64,000 nucleotides of DNA, taken from assembly GCA_020635915.1 (NCBI GenBank), contig JACJYU010000001.1:434001-498000 (forward strand), read 5' to 3'. The notes under the pieces are model-generated. The model was not told the DNA's origin, did not search any database, and saw only the letters and a list, made by a program, of their open reading frames with translations. The position numbers were made by a program, and so were the translations under genes. Origin of the DNA: Flammeovirgaceae bacterium. Lineage in GTDB: Bacteria; Bacteroidota; Bacteroidia; Cytophagales; Cyclobacteriaceae. Shown here piece by piece: positions 1 to 8,151 of the stretch (within the stretch, counting starts at the first letter, position 1; each line of letters starts with the position of its first letter).

Positions 1-230
1 CGGTTACCGGTTTCCAGTTGCCGGTTGCCGGTTACCAGTTGCCGGTTACCAGTTGCCGGTTGCCAGTTACCGGTTGCCAGTTGCCGGTTACCGGTTGCCA
101 GTTGCCGGTTGCCAGTTGCCGGTTTCCGGTTTGCCGGTGGCCGGTTACCGGTTGCCAGTTGCCAGTGGCCGGTTGCCAGTTGCTGGTTACTAGTTGCCGG
201 TGGCCGGTTGCTGGTTGCTAGTTGCCGGTT
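1..230. repeat. Heptad array A1 (left edge)
   Basis: Tandem 7-bp units, mostly TTGCCGG, TTGCCAG, TTACCGG, TTTCCAG and TGGCCGG on the plus strand, with GTT recurring every 7 nt. The array runs off the left edge and ends inside the antiterminator gene, where it supplies the last three codons and the stop. Bases 140-230 are identical to 892-982. No gene is visible in it; the long open frames rich in Leu-Pro-Val are by-products of the repeat. Confidence 0.95.
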
Positions 231-730
231 TTCTTTAAGAGGGTGGGGTCGAGTTGTACCCGCATGACGTTGTCCAGCATGTCGAGGGAGACCATAAACC
301 GGTTGGGGTGCGATGAAGCAACTGACCCGACAGCGCCTTTCAGGGGGCCATCCATTACCATTACCTTGTCCCCCTTGCCAATTTCATCCGCGGCAATTAC
401 CTCTATGGTGAGGCCGGTGGCCAGGAAGCGCTGTATCAGTTCGTATTCCTTGGGATGCAGTGTGGCGGGCTTGTTGTTGTGGCGGATGTTCCAGGAGATT
501 CCGGGGATTTGCAGCACCTCAGGAATACGGTGCTCCTGGGTGTTGACAAATATGTACGAGTTGAACAGGGGTACTTCCACTTTCTTTTTGCGGTCGCTCC
601 ACTGCCGCATTACCTTTTGCATGGGAAGGAAGGCCTCATAGCCCCTTTTCATCAGCAAGTCCCTCACTTTTTTTTCGTGACGGCTTTTGGTGTAAAATAC
701 GTACCAGGATTTGTTGGTTTCAGGTTTCAA
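218..730 (-). CDS. NusG-like transcription antiterminator (UpxY/LoaP type)
   Basis: 170 aa. An N-terminal NusG (NGN) domain is recognisable from WYVFYTKSRHEKKV near residue 9 through PLFNSYIFV near residue 54. A KOW segment follows from about residue 115 (GDKVMVMDGPLKGAVG). In Bacteroidota such specialised NusG paralogues usually sit first in capsule or exopolysaccharide operons and allow RNA polymerase to read through them, so the target operon probably lies left of the window. The only usable start is TTG at 730, inside repeat-derived sequence. The stop TAG at 218-220 and the last codons (Thr-Gly-Asn) also come from the repeat. The family call is firm; the exact start and the target are inferred. 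Confidence 0.85.
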   Translation of the reverse strand: MKPETNKSWYVFYTKSRHEKKVRDLLMKRGYEAFLPMQKVMRQWSDRKKKVEVPLFNSYIFVNTQEHRIPEVLQIPGISWNIRHNNKPATLHPKEYELIQRFLATGLTIEVIAADEIGKGDKVMVMDGPLKGAVGSVASSHPNRFMVSLDMLDNVMRVQLDPTLLKKTGN

Positions 731-736
731 GTTTGA

Positions 737-1115
737 GGTTTAAGGTTTCAAGTTAGTTGCCGGTTGCCAGTTTCCAGTTTCCAGTTGCCGGTTGCCGGTT
801 TCCAGTTGCCGGTTGCCAGTTGCCGGTTTCCAGTTGCCGGTTTCCAGTGGCCGGTTTCCAGTGGCCGGTTGCCAGTTACCGGTTGCCAGTTGCCGGTTAC
901 CGGTTGCCAGTTGCCAGTGGCCGGTTGCCAGTTGCTGGTTACTAGTTGCCGGTGGCCGGTTGCTGGTTGCTAGTTGCCGGTTGGCGGTTTCAAGTTAGTT
1001 GCCGGTTGCCGGTTGCCAGTTACCGGTTGCCAGTTGCCAGTTACCGGTTGCCAGTTGCCGGTTGGCGGTTTCAAGTTAGTTGCCAGTGGCCGGTTGCCAG
1101 TTACCGGTTGCCAGC
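737..1115. repeat. Heptad array A2 between antiterminator and cysQ
   Basis: About 54 heptads. The left end uses AGGTTTC/AAGTTTG-type units, which change to TTGCCGG/TTGCCAG units from about 757. Bases 892-982 duplicate 140-230 exactly. The right end (1101-1115) encodes the C-terminus and TAA stop of cysQ on the minus strand. No independent gene is seen. Confidence 0.95.
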
Positions 1116-1982
1116 GATGAAGTATGGGTTCAGTAAATTCTCTTTATTATAAACCAATTCCGTGTTTGAGTCAGTAGTCACTACCTGTAATCCCAACTCC
1201 TTCAAAATCCCGTGCGCGGCTGCGGTGTCCCATTCCATCGTAGGGCCGAAGCGTGGGTAGAGGTCGGCCTTGCCTTCGGCCAATAACATGAATTTCAAAC
1301 TGCTGCCGGCAGAGACTACCTCCGTATCGCCCAACTTTTCTATGAAGTTTTTGGTTTCTTCATTCATGTGGGAGCGGGAGGCGACAACTTTGGTTACCAG
1401 TTGCCGGTTGCCGGTTACCAGTTGCCGGTTGCCGGTTACCAGTTGCCGGTTGCCGGTTACCAGTTGTGGGTTACCGGTTGCCAGTTGCTGGTTGCCAGTT
1501 GCTGCCGGTTGCCGGATGCCGGCTGTTAGTTGCCGGTCTCCAGTTGCCGGTGGCCAGTGGCCAGCAACTTTCTTAAATGCTCCCAATCCTTTTGCTGCAT
1601 AGTAAACAACTCCGGTGACGGGAACGGCAAGGACACCCAGAATAGGTTGTTGGTTTTCGATCAGGGCAATGTTGACGGTAAACTCATCGTTGCGCTTGAT
1701 GAACTCTTTGGTGCCGTCCAGGGGATCGACCATCCAGAATTGTTTCCAGTTTTTTCGAACTTCGTAGGGAATGTTTTTTCCCTCTTCGCTGAGTATCGGC
1801 CATCCTGTTTTCTCCAAATGTTTTACAATGCAGCCATGGGCCCGCTTATCTGCTGCCGTCAGGGGCGAGTTGTCGCCTTTTAGTTCCGTTTCAAAATTTT
1901 CGGAATGGTAGACTTCGAGGATTTCCTTGCTGGCTTCTTGCGAGGCGAGGATGGCGAGGTTTAGCAGGTCTTTGAGGGGCAC
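1101..1982 (-). CDS. cysQ: 3'(2'),5'-bisphosphate nucleotidase CysQ with in-frame heptad-array insertion
   Basis: 293 aa; the family is usually about 255-260 aa. CysQ hydrolyses PAP, the by-product of PAPS use, to AMP and phosphate. The Mg/Li-sensitive phosphatase motifs are intact: GDNSPLTAADK (36-46), the LSEEGK segment (64-69), DPLDGTKEF (86-94) and EWD (250-252). Residues about 141-197 are translated heptad array (repeating Leu-Val-Thr-Gly-Asn-Arg-Gln) inserted in the loop between GAFKK and KVVASRSH, where relatives have a short variable stretch. The C-terminal Ala-Gly-Asn-Arg and the TAA stop also come from array sequence. GTG start at 1982. It belongs with cysN, cysD and cysC. The catalytic core looks functional; tolerance of the insert is inferred. 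Confidence 0.9.
   Translation of the reverse strand: MPLKDLLNLAILASQEASKEILEVYHSENFETELKGDNSPLTAADKRAHGCIVKHLEKTGWPILSEEGKNIPYEVRKNWKQFWMVDPLDGTKEFIKRNDEFTVNIALIENQQPILGVLAVPVTGVVYYAAKGLGAFKKVAGHWPPATGDRQLTAGIRQPAATGNQQLATGNPQLVTGNRQLVTGNRQLVTGNRQLVTKVVASRSHMNEETKNFIEKLGDTEVVSAGSSLKFMLLAEGKADLYPRFGPTMEWDTAAAHGILKELGLQVVTTDSNTELVYNKENLLNPYFIAGNR
1392..1566. repeat. Heptad array A3 inside cysQ
   Basis: About 24 heptads, translated on the minus strand as part of CysQ. Bases 1392-1412, 1413-1433 and 1434-1454 are three identical 21-bp units (three heptads, seven codons), and a fourth at 1455 diverges. In this frame the TAA of the TTACCAG unit is read as GTA-ACC, so the array stays open. Confidence 0.95.
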
Positions 1983-1984
1983 TT

Positions 1985-2528
1985 GGGTTTGGGTTTCGGG
2001 TTTAAGGTTTAAGGTTTTAGGTTGCCAGTTGCCGGTTTCCAGTGGCCGGTTTCCAGTTGCCAGTTGCCGGTTGCCAGTTACCAGTTGCCAGTTGCCGGTT
2101 GCCGGTTTGCCGGTTGCCGGTTGCCAGTTGCCGGTTGCTAGTTACCGGTTGCCAGTTGCCAGTTACCGGTTGCCAGTTGCCGGTTGCCGGTTTCCAGTTG
2201 CCAGTTGCCGGTTGCCGGTTTGCCGGTTGCCGGTTGCCAGTTGCCGGTTTCCGGTTGCCAGTTGCCAGTTGCCGGTTGCCGGTTTGCCGGTTGCCAGTTA
2301 CCCGGTTTCCGGTTGCCAGTTGCCAGTTGCCGGTTGCCGGTTTGCCGGTTGCCGGTTACCCGGTTTCCGGTTGCCAGTTGCCAGTTGCCGGTTGCCGGTT
2401 TGCCGGTTGCCGGTTTGCCGGTTGCCGGTTGCCAGTTACCCGGTTTCCGGTTGCCAGTTGCCAGTTGCCGGTCTCCAGTTGCCAGTTGCCGGTTGCCGGT
2501 TTGCCGGTAACTGGAAACCAGCAACTAA
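1985..2528. repeat. Heptad array A4 between cysQ and cysN
   Basis: About 77 heptads, the longest array. It contains a higher-order pattern in which a TTACCCGGTTTCC variant recurs near 2298, 2357 and 2437. The right end (about 2508-2528) switches to three units in the opposite orientation. The switch creates a stem of CCAGTTGCCGG (2482-2492) with CCGGTAACTGG (2504-2514), one G-T wobble, just 3' of the cysN stop on the transcript. No gene is present. Confidence 0.93.
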
Positions 2529-2529
2529 T

Positions 2530-3774
2530 TTATACAATCATCCCCGCACCTACCGTTTCATTGGTTCCTTCTTCGATTAAGATCACAGATCCGGTAATCC
2601 GGTTGCGCCTGTAGCTGTCCGGGAACAGGGGTTGGGACACCCGCAGGTGGACCTTGCCGATTTCATTCATCTCAAGTTGTGGGGCATCGGGGATCCTTTT
2701 CAGACTGCTGATATCCAGCTTGTATTGTATGGCCTTGAATATTCCTTTTACCTCTTTGGTGGTGTGCTTCACTGTGTACTTTGAATTTACATTCAATGGC
2801 TTTTGACTCATCCAGCATACCATCATCTCCAGGTCTTGGCTTGCCTCCGGCTGGTTGCCCGGCTTTGCGATGAGATCACCTCTGCTGATGTCCAATTCAT
2901 CTTCCAGCGTCATCGTTACCGACATGGGTGCGAATGCTTCGTTCAGCACCTCATCCCCTAGCCTGATTTCTTTAATCCTTGAACTAAAACCCGAAGGCAA
3001 AATAATCACCTCATCACCCGGTCTAAATATCCCTCCTCCTACCCTACCCGCATATCCCCTGAAATCTGGATTTTCTTTTGTCTGCGGGCGGATGACGTAC
3101 TGTACCGGAAAACGGGCATCAATATGATTGTGATCACTTTCAATGTGGACGTTTTCTAAAATGTGCAACAAGGTTGCGCCTCCGTACCAGCTCATCTTTT
3201 CAGAACGGTTGACCACATTATCGCCATTGAGTGCACTGATGGGAACAAATTGAATATCATGCACATCCAGCTTGGCTGAAAATGCTTTGTAGTCCCTGGA
3301 GATTGTATCAAATACTTTTTGATCATAATCCACCAAATCCATCTTATTGATGCATACAATGATGTGCGGGATCTTCAGCAGTGAAGCGATGAAAGAATGC
3401 CTGTAGGTTTGCTCTACCAAACCTTTACGTGCATCAATCAAAATTATGGCCAGGTTGGCTGTAGAGGCGCCTGTCACCATGTTGCGGGTGTACTGGATGT
3501 GGCCGGGGGTGTCGGCTATGATGAATTTTCTTTTCGGAGTGTTGAAATACCGGTAGGCCACGTCTATGGTGATGCCCTGCTCGCGCTCGGACTTCAAACC
3601 ATCGGTGAGCATGGAGAGGTCCACGTAGTCGAAACCTTTTTTTGTGCTTGATGCCTGCACCGCTTCCAATTGGTCTTCAAAGATGGATTTGCTGTCGTAC
3701 AGCAGCCTGCCGATCAAAGTGCTTTTGCCGTCATCCACACTTCCTGCTGTAGTGAATCGTAGGAGTTGGTTCAT
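2530..3774 (-). CDS. cysN: Sulfate adenylyltransferase subunit 1 (GTPase) CysN
   Basis: 414 aa, normal length for CysN without a fused kinase. It is the GTPase subunit of ATP sulfurylase, which makes APS from sulfate and ATP with CysD. Seen: P-loop GSVDDGKST (11-19), switch segment REQGITID (64-71), DTPGH (88-92), NKMD (143-146), then the EF-Tu-like beta-barrel domains. The ATG start at 3774 lies about 10 nt from array A5, with no clear Shine-Dalgarno. The gene is separated from cysD by a four-helix-bundle gene and an array, which is unusual because cysDN are normally adjacent. Confidence 0.96.
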   Translation of the reverse strand: MNQLLRFTTAGSVDDGKSTLIGRLLYDSKSIFEDQLEAVQASSTKKGFDYVDLSMLTDGLKSEREQGITIDVAYRYFNTPKRKFIIADTPGHIQYTRNMVTGASTANLAIILIDARKGLVEQTYRHSFIASLLKIPHIIVCINKMDLVDYDQKVFDTISRDYKAFSAKLDVHDIQFVPISALNGDNVVNRSEKMSWYGGATLLHILENVHIESDHNHIDARFPVQYVIRPQTKENPDFRGYAGRVGGGIFRPGDEVIILPSGFSSRIKEIRLGDEVLNEAFAPMSVTMTLEDELDISRGDLIAKPGNQPEASQDLEMMVCWMSQKPLNVNSKYTVKHTTKEVKGIFKAIQYKLDISSLKRIPDAPQLEMNEIGKVHLRVSQPLFPDSYRRNRITGSVILIEEGTNETVGAGMIV

Positions 3775-3786
3775 TCGTTATTAGTT

Positions 3787-4058
3787 TCATGTTGCCGGTT
3801 GCCGGTTTCCGGTTGCCGGTTACCAGTTGCCGGTTGCCGGTTGCCGGTTGCCAGTTTCCGGTTGCCGGTTGCCGGTTGCCAGTTACCGGTTACCAGTTGC
3901 CGGTTGCCGGTTGCTGGTTGCCAGTTTCCGGTTGCCGGTTGCCGGTTGCCGGTTACCAGTTGCCAGTTGCCGGTTTCCGGTTGCCGGTTACCGGTTGCCA
4001 GTTTCCGGTTGCCAGTTACCGGTTGCCAGTTGCCGGTTGCCGGTTGCCGGTTACCAGT
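3787..4058. repeat. Heptad array A5 between cysN and the four-helix-bundle gene
   Basis: About 39 heptads of TTGCCGG, TTACCAG and TTTCCGG type, in the same orientation as the other arrays. It lies in the presumed transcript just upstream of cysN. No gene is present. Confidence 0.95.
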
Positions 4059-4066
4059 GTGTTGTT

Positions 4067-4441
4067 TTACTTTAGATTGTCTTCTACCCATTGGGTAAAT
4101 TTATTAATTCGTTTGCTCAACGTATCGTAATCATCAACAAGACTTTTATATTGTTCTTCGTCTTTCCATGACTCTGTTTCAAATAAGAAATCAAGGTGCA
4201 ATATTGTTTCATCACATTCAGCTTGCGCATAGATCAGGTGCTTAATGTAATCTGCTTTATACCTTCGCCTGCCAAATCCTTCAACAATAGCGGAAGTCAC
4301 GGCCTTAGATGATCGTCTCACCTGGCTGCCTTCTTCATACAATTCGAATTTAGGTAGCTGCAAGGATATACTGTGAACTAGAACTGCCAACCGTTTTGAC
4401 TCTGTATATATTTCTAAGTCCCGATAACTTTTCATACTCAT
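4067..4441 (-). CDS. Four-helix-bundle protein (S23 / 23S intervening-sequence family)
   Basis: 124 aa. The pattern YRDLEIYTESKRLAVLVHSI, then QVRRSSKAVTSAIVEGFGRRR, then AQAECDETILHLDFLFE matches the S23/IVP four-helix-bundle family (TIGR02436-like), common and mobile in Bacteroidota and often next to polysaccharide genes. No biochemical function is established. It interrupts the cysD-cysN pair and is flanked by array A5 on one side and a single inverted heptad stretch (4456-4478) on the other. The start could be 4441 or 4435 (Met-Ser-Met). Confidence 0.88.
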   Translation of the reverse strand: MSMKSYRDLEIYTESKRLAVLVHSISLQLPKFELYEEGSQVRRSSKAVTSAIVEGFGRRRYKADYIKHLIYAQAECDETILHLDFLFETESWKDEEQYKSLVDDYDTLSKRINKFTQWVEDNLK

Positions 4442-4455
4442 ATTATAAACTCAGT

Positions 4456-4478
4456 TTATAACCGGTGACTGGCAACCT
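4456..4478. repeat. Short inverted heptad remnant 3' of cysD
   Basis: The plus strand reads ACCGGTGACTGGCAACC, the reverse of the orientation in the main arrays. It lies directly after the cysD stop on the minus strand. It resembles the inverted units at the end of array A4 after cysN. Confidence 0.6.
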
Positions 4479-4481
4479 GCA

Positions 4482-5387
4482 CTAAAAATATCCCGACTTC
4501 TTCCTGTCCTCCATGGCGGTTTCGCCCCGTTTGTCGTCTGCGCGGGAGCCCCTTTCCGTTTGGCGTGAGGCTGCTACTTCCAGGATTACTTTTTCAATGG
4601 TGTCGGCAGAGGACTCTATGGCCCCTGTGATGGGCATGTCGCCACATGTCCTGAACCGAACGCGTTTTACCACAGGCTTGTCATCCGGAGAGAGTGGCAA
4701 ATAAGGCGAAGTCGACAGCCATGTGCCGTTGCGTTGGACCACTTCACGGTCGTGGGCGTAATACAATTTTGGCAGGGCGATGTTTTCCTTTTGGATATAT
4801 TGCCACACGTCCATTTCCGTCCAGTTAGATATAGGGAAGACCCTGAAATGTTCGCCTATGCCCTTACGCCCGTTGTACAGGTTCCACAGTTCGGGGCGTT
4901 GGTTTTTGGGGTCCCATTGGCCAAATTCGTCCCGGTGGGAGAAAAAGCGTTCTTTGGCGCGGGCTTTCTCCTCGTCCCTGCGGGCGCCCCCCATGGCCAC
5001 ATCGAACTGGTGCTGCGCCAGGGTATCCAGCAAAGTCACCGTTTGCAAGGCGTTCCTGCTGGCGTTAATGCCTTTCTCCTCCACCACACGGCTTTTGTCT
5101 ATGGACTCCTGTACGGACCCCACGACCAGGCGCACGCCCAGCTTATCCACCAGCGCATCCCTGAACCCTATCGTCTCCGGGAAATTGTGGCCGGTGTCGA
5201 TGTGCACCAGTGGGAACGGAATGCGGGCAGGGCCGAATGCTTTTTTGGACAGGTGTGCCAGCACGATGGAATCCTTGCCCCCCGAAAACAGGAGGGAGGG
5301 ATTTTCAAACTGGGCCACCACCTCGCGCATGACGAAAATGGCCTCCGATTCGAGCTCTTCCAGGTGGGACAAATAGTAGGAATTCAT
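4482..5387 (-). CDS. cysD: Sulfate adenylyltransferase subunit 2 CysD
   Basis: 301 aa, the usual length. It is the catalytic ATP-pyrophosphatase subunit of ATP sulfurylase and partners CysN. Seen: PP-loop SGGKDS (35-40), HIDTGHNFPET (about 62-72), GGARRDEEKARAKER (about 133-147), FPISNWTEMDVW and the C-terminal GDMPITGAIES. The ATG overlaps the cysC stop by 4 nt (ATGA), so the two are translationally coupled. There is no array between cysC and cysD, the only junction among the cys genes left uninterrupted. Confidence 0.97.
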   Translation of the reverse strand: MNSYYLSHLEELESEAIFVMREVVAQFENPSLLFSGGKDSIVLAHLSKKAFGPARIPFPLVHIDTGHNFPETIGFRDALVDKLGVRLVVGSVQESIDKSRVVEEKGINASRNALQTVTLLDTLAQHQFDVAMGGARRDEEKARAKERFFSHRDEFGQWDPKNQRPELWNLYNGRKGIGEHFRVFPISNWTEMDVWQYIQKENIALPKLYYAHDREVVQRNGTWLSTSPYLPLSPDDKPVVKRVRFRTCGDMPITGAIESSADTIEKVILEVAASRQTERGSRADDKRGETAMEDRKKSGYF

Positions 5388-5980
5388 TTTTTGATCCGTG
5401 GCAATACTTTTTCCAACAACAAATTTAAGGATTCATCCACGCCCCACTCACCGGTTTTCAGGATTAAATCCGGGTGCAATGGCCGCTCGTAAGGGGAGCT
5501 TATGCCCGTGAAGTCGTTGATGGCCCCGCTGCGCGCCTTTTTATACAGGCCTTTCACGTCCCGCTGCTCGCATATTTCCAGGGGGCAGTCCACAAATATT
5601 TCCATGTAGGCGTGGTCCCCCACCGTTTGCCTCACGGACTGGCGGTCGGCCCCAAAAGGGGAGATGAAGGCGGAAACCACTATCAGGCCCGCATCCAGCA
5701 TAAGTTTTGACACCTCCGCTATCCTCCTGATGTTTTCAACCCTTGATGCTTCATCGAAGCCCAGGTCCTTGTTCAACCCCTGCCGGATATTGTCGCCATC
5801 CAGCAGGCAGGTTTTGTACCCCAGGCCATACAGTTTTTTCTCCAGCGCCACCGCCAATGTGGATTTTCCTGACCCTGACAGTCCGGTAAACCAGATCAGG
5901 AGTGGCTTTTGGGCCAGGAGTTGCTCGCGGTCCTGTTTATTTACCTTGGTGGGTTGGGTGTGGAGGTTTGAAGGTTTCAA
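5384..5980 (-). CDS. cysC: Adenylylsulfate kinase CysC
   Basis: 198 aa. Phosphorylates APS to PAPS. Seen: P-loop GLSGSGKST (33-41), LDGDNIR (about 60-66), then RRIAEVSKL and the VSAFISPF segment typical of APS kinases. PAPS could feed sulfation of polysaccharide or sulfate reduction; no PAPS reductase is in the window, and the UpxY/KDO context makes glycan sulfation plausible (inference). The only start in frame before the conserved part is TTG at 5980, which lies in repeat-like sequence (minus strand CTTGAAACC), as for the antiterminator gene. Confidence 0.95.
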   Translation of the reverse strand: MKPSNLHTQPTKVNKQDREQLLAQKPLLIWFTGLSGSGKSTLAVALEKKLYGLGYKTCLLDGDNIRQGLNKDLGFDEASRVENIRRIAEVSKLMLDAGLIVVSAFISPFGADRQSVRQTVGDHAYMEIFVDCPLEICEQRDVKGLYKKARSGAINDFTGISSPYERPLHPDLILKTGEWGVDESLNLLLEKVLPRIKK

Positions 5981-6338
5981 GTTTTAGGTTTAAAGTAGTT
6001 GCCAGTTGCCGGTTACCGGTTGCCAGGTTGCCGGTTTCCAGTTGCCGGTTTCCAGTTGCCGGTGGCCGGTTACCGGTTGCCGGTTGCCGGTTTCCAGTTG
6101 CCGGTGGCCGGTTGCCGGTGGCCAGTTGCCGGTTGCCGGTTGCCAGTTGCCAGTTGCCGGTTGCCGGTTGCCGGTTGCCGGTTGCCAGTTGCCGGTGGCC
6201 GGTTGCCAGTTGCCGGTTGCCAGTTGCCGGTGGCCGGTTGCCGGTTGCCAGTTGCCGGTGGCCGGTTGCCGGTTGCCAGTTGCCGGTGGCCGGTTGCCGG
6301 TTGCCAGTTGCCGGTTACCGGTTTTGGGTTTCAAGTTA
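5962..6338. repeat. Heptad array A6 between cysC and the SLC13 gene
   Basis: About 53 heptads, many with TGGCCGG units. The left edge uses AGGTTT-type units and encodes the cysC N-terminus. The right edge (TTTCAAGTT) provides the TGA stop of the SLC13 gene. No separate gene is seen. Confidence 0.95.
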
Positions 6339-8151
6339 ATTGATAGTACCAAGCTATAAAACCAATGCAAGTTACCATATAAACAACAGTAAGGGGGAGG
6401 CCTACTTTAAAAAAATCCTTAAATGAATAACCGCCAGGGCCGTACACCATCAGGTTGGTCTGGTAGCCGATGGGCGTAATGAAGTCCCCGGATGCCGCAA
6501 AGGCGATGGCAATAAAAAAAGGCGTGGAGGGAATACCTGTAATCTGGGCGAGGGACATTGCCACGGGAAACATGATGGACACGGCCGCGGCATTGGTGAT
6601 CAGTGCGGTGAGCAAGGTGGTGGCCAGGAAGAGCGTGGCCAGGACCGGGACAGTCCCCAAACTTTGCACATGGGACAGGATAAAATGCGCGATGCTATCG
6701 CCCGCCCCGGACTTCACCAAAGCGACCCCTATGGCCAGCGAGCACACCAACACCAGCAGCAGGTTCAAGTCCAGGTGCCTGCGGATTTCCACCAGGTTGA
6801 GCACCTTGCCCACCACCAGCGCCAACAGGATGAGCAGGCAGGCCGTGAACAGGGGGACCACCCCGGTTATCCCCAACACCAGGGTGGCAAAGCTCAAAAC
6901 GCCCAGGGTGCCGATCCACCATGGCCTCTTTTCAAATACCTTTAACGACTTTGAGATCAAAAACAGGTTTCGTTCCCCGAAGGCGGCCCTGGGGTTTTCG
7001 CCTGCCAGCAACAGCAGGAAGTCGCCACCGGACAAGACCATCCCGCCTACTTTTCCGGGCACCCGCTTTCCATTCCGGTGCAGTGCCACGATGCTCGCGT
7101 TGTACCGGTTCCTGAAATCGGAGTCCTTGATGCGCATGCCGATCAAATCGGAATTGGCGGGGACAACCGCTTCGGTAAAGTTGAACTGCCCGCGGGACTC
7201 CATCCGGTCTTCTTTGGGTATCTTCAGGCCATTGTCCTCGTTGATCAGTTTATAAATCGACTGTGTGTTTCCCGAAAAGTACAGGTAGTCGTTGGCTTCC
7301 AGGACCTCGCCCGGGGCCACGGGCGATATCACGCGGTCGCCCCGGATAACTTCCACCAAAAAAAGGTCTTTGAGGTTGCGAAGGCCGGCATCTGCCACCG
7401 ATTTGCCCACCAGGGGGGAGCCTCCAAACACAACGGTTTCAACGATATACTCCTTGATGTGTCCTTTTATGCTTTCGATCCCTGGCGGGTTGGAGGGAAG
7501 CAGTTTGTACCCCACAAAATAAAAGTAGGCCCACGTAAACAGGGTAACCAAAATCCCCAGGTAAACAAAATCGCTGTACACCAGTCCCTGTTGTCCGTAT
7601 TCGTTGATCAGGCCCAGCAATATCAGGTTGGTGGAGGTGCCGATAACCGTGATCATCCCACCGGTGATGGTGGCAAACGAGAGGGGGATCAGGAATTTGG
7701 AACCGGAATGGTTGTTCCTGTCGGCCCAATCCTTTACATAAGGGACCATAAACGCCACGATGGGGGTGTTGTTCAAAAATGCCGACAAGGTGGACACAAA
7801 CGCCATCATCCGCAGCATGAAAGCGCGGGGGGACAGGTTGTCTTTGAACAATTTCAGGAAAAACCCACCACCAAAGATGGAGCGTATCCCTGCCGTGATG
7901 AGCATCAGCAGGAATATGGTTGCCACCTGCTGGTTGGCCAGTCCCATCAAGGCCTCGCCAGGGTCAAGGACACCGCTCAACAGCAGCGCCACCACCGCCC
8001 CGAAAAAAGACAAGGCGGGGTTGACCCACTCTTTGTAAAGGGAAATGACGAGGAGGGCGATGACGACAAATACAATAAGCTGGTGAAAATCCAATTGAAC
8101 CTTTAATTTATGATTTGTGGTAAATTGTGGTTTTAGGTTGCCGGTTGCCAT
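6331..8151 (-). CDS. SLC13/DASS-family permease with RCK_C domains (likely sulfate transporter)
   Basis: 606 aa polytopic membrane protein. N-terminal and C-terminal membrane blocks (for example AFLNNTPIVAFMVPY near residue 104 and TALITNAAAVSIMFP in the last quarter) flank a soluble central part with two TrkA-C-like segments (about 215-385). This layout matches sulfate permeases of the SLC13/SAC1 type, and the neighbouring cysC, D and N support sulfate as substrate, though other anions are possible. The ATG at 8151 exists only because one repeat unit is shortened (TTGCCATTGCCGG); a TTG a few codons before LDFHQLIVF is an alternative start. The stop is also repeat-derived. Confidence 0.87.
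   Translation of the reverse strand: MATGNLKPQFTTNHKLKVQLDFHQLIVFVVIALLVISLYKEWVNPALSFFGAVVALLLSGVLDPGEALMGLANQQVATIFLLMLITAGIRSIFGGGFFLKLFKDNLSPRAFMLRMMAFVSTLSAFLNNTPIVAFMVPYVKDWADRNNHSGSKFLIPLSFATITGGMITVIGTSTNLILLGLINEYGQQGLVYSDFVYLGILVTLFTWAYFYFVGYKLLPSNPPGIESIKGHIKEYIVETVVFGGSPLVGKSVADAGLRNLKDLFLVEVIRGDRVISPVAPGEVLEANDYLYFSGNTQSIYKLINEDNGLKIPKEDRMESRGQFNFTEAVVPANSDLIGMRIKDSDFRNRYNASIVALHRNGKRVPGKVGGMVLSGGDFLLLLAGENPRAAFGERNLFLISKSLKVFEKRPWWIGTLGVLSFATLVLGITGVVPLFTACLLILLALVVGKVLNLVEIRRHLDLNLLLVLVCSLAIGVALVKSGAGDSIAHFILSHVQSLGTVPVLATLFLATTLLTALITNAAAVSIMFPVAMSLAQITGIPSTPFFIAIAFAASGDFITPIGYQTNLMVYGPGGYSFKDFFKVGLPLTVVYMVTCIGFIAWYYQLT

Noticed and set aside
4067..4441. Diversity-generating retroelement accessory protein (Avd)
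   Set aside because: The fold family is related, but no reverse transcriptase, template repeat or variable repeat is visible.
1..6370. Long Leu-Pro-Val/Ala-Gly-Cys or Ala-Thr-Gly-Asn open frames across the arrays
   Set aside because: A 7-bp repeat read in any frame gives a 7-residue periodic peptide; frames are open on both strands with no start context, so I treat them as by-products, except for the part inside cysQ.
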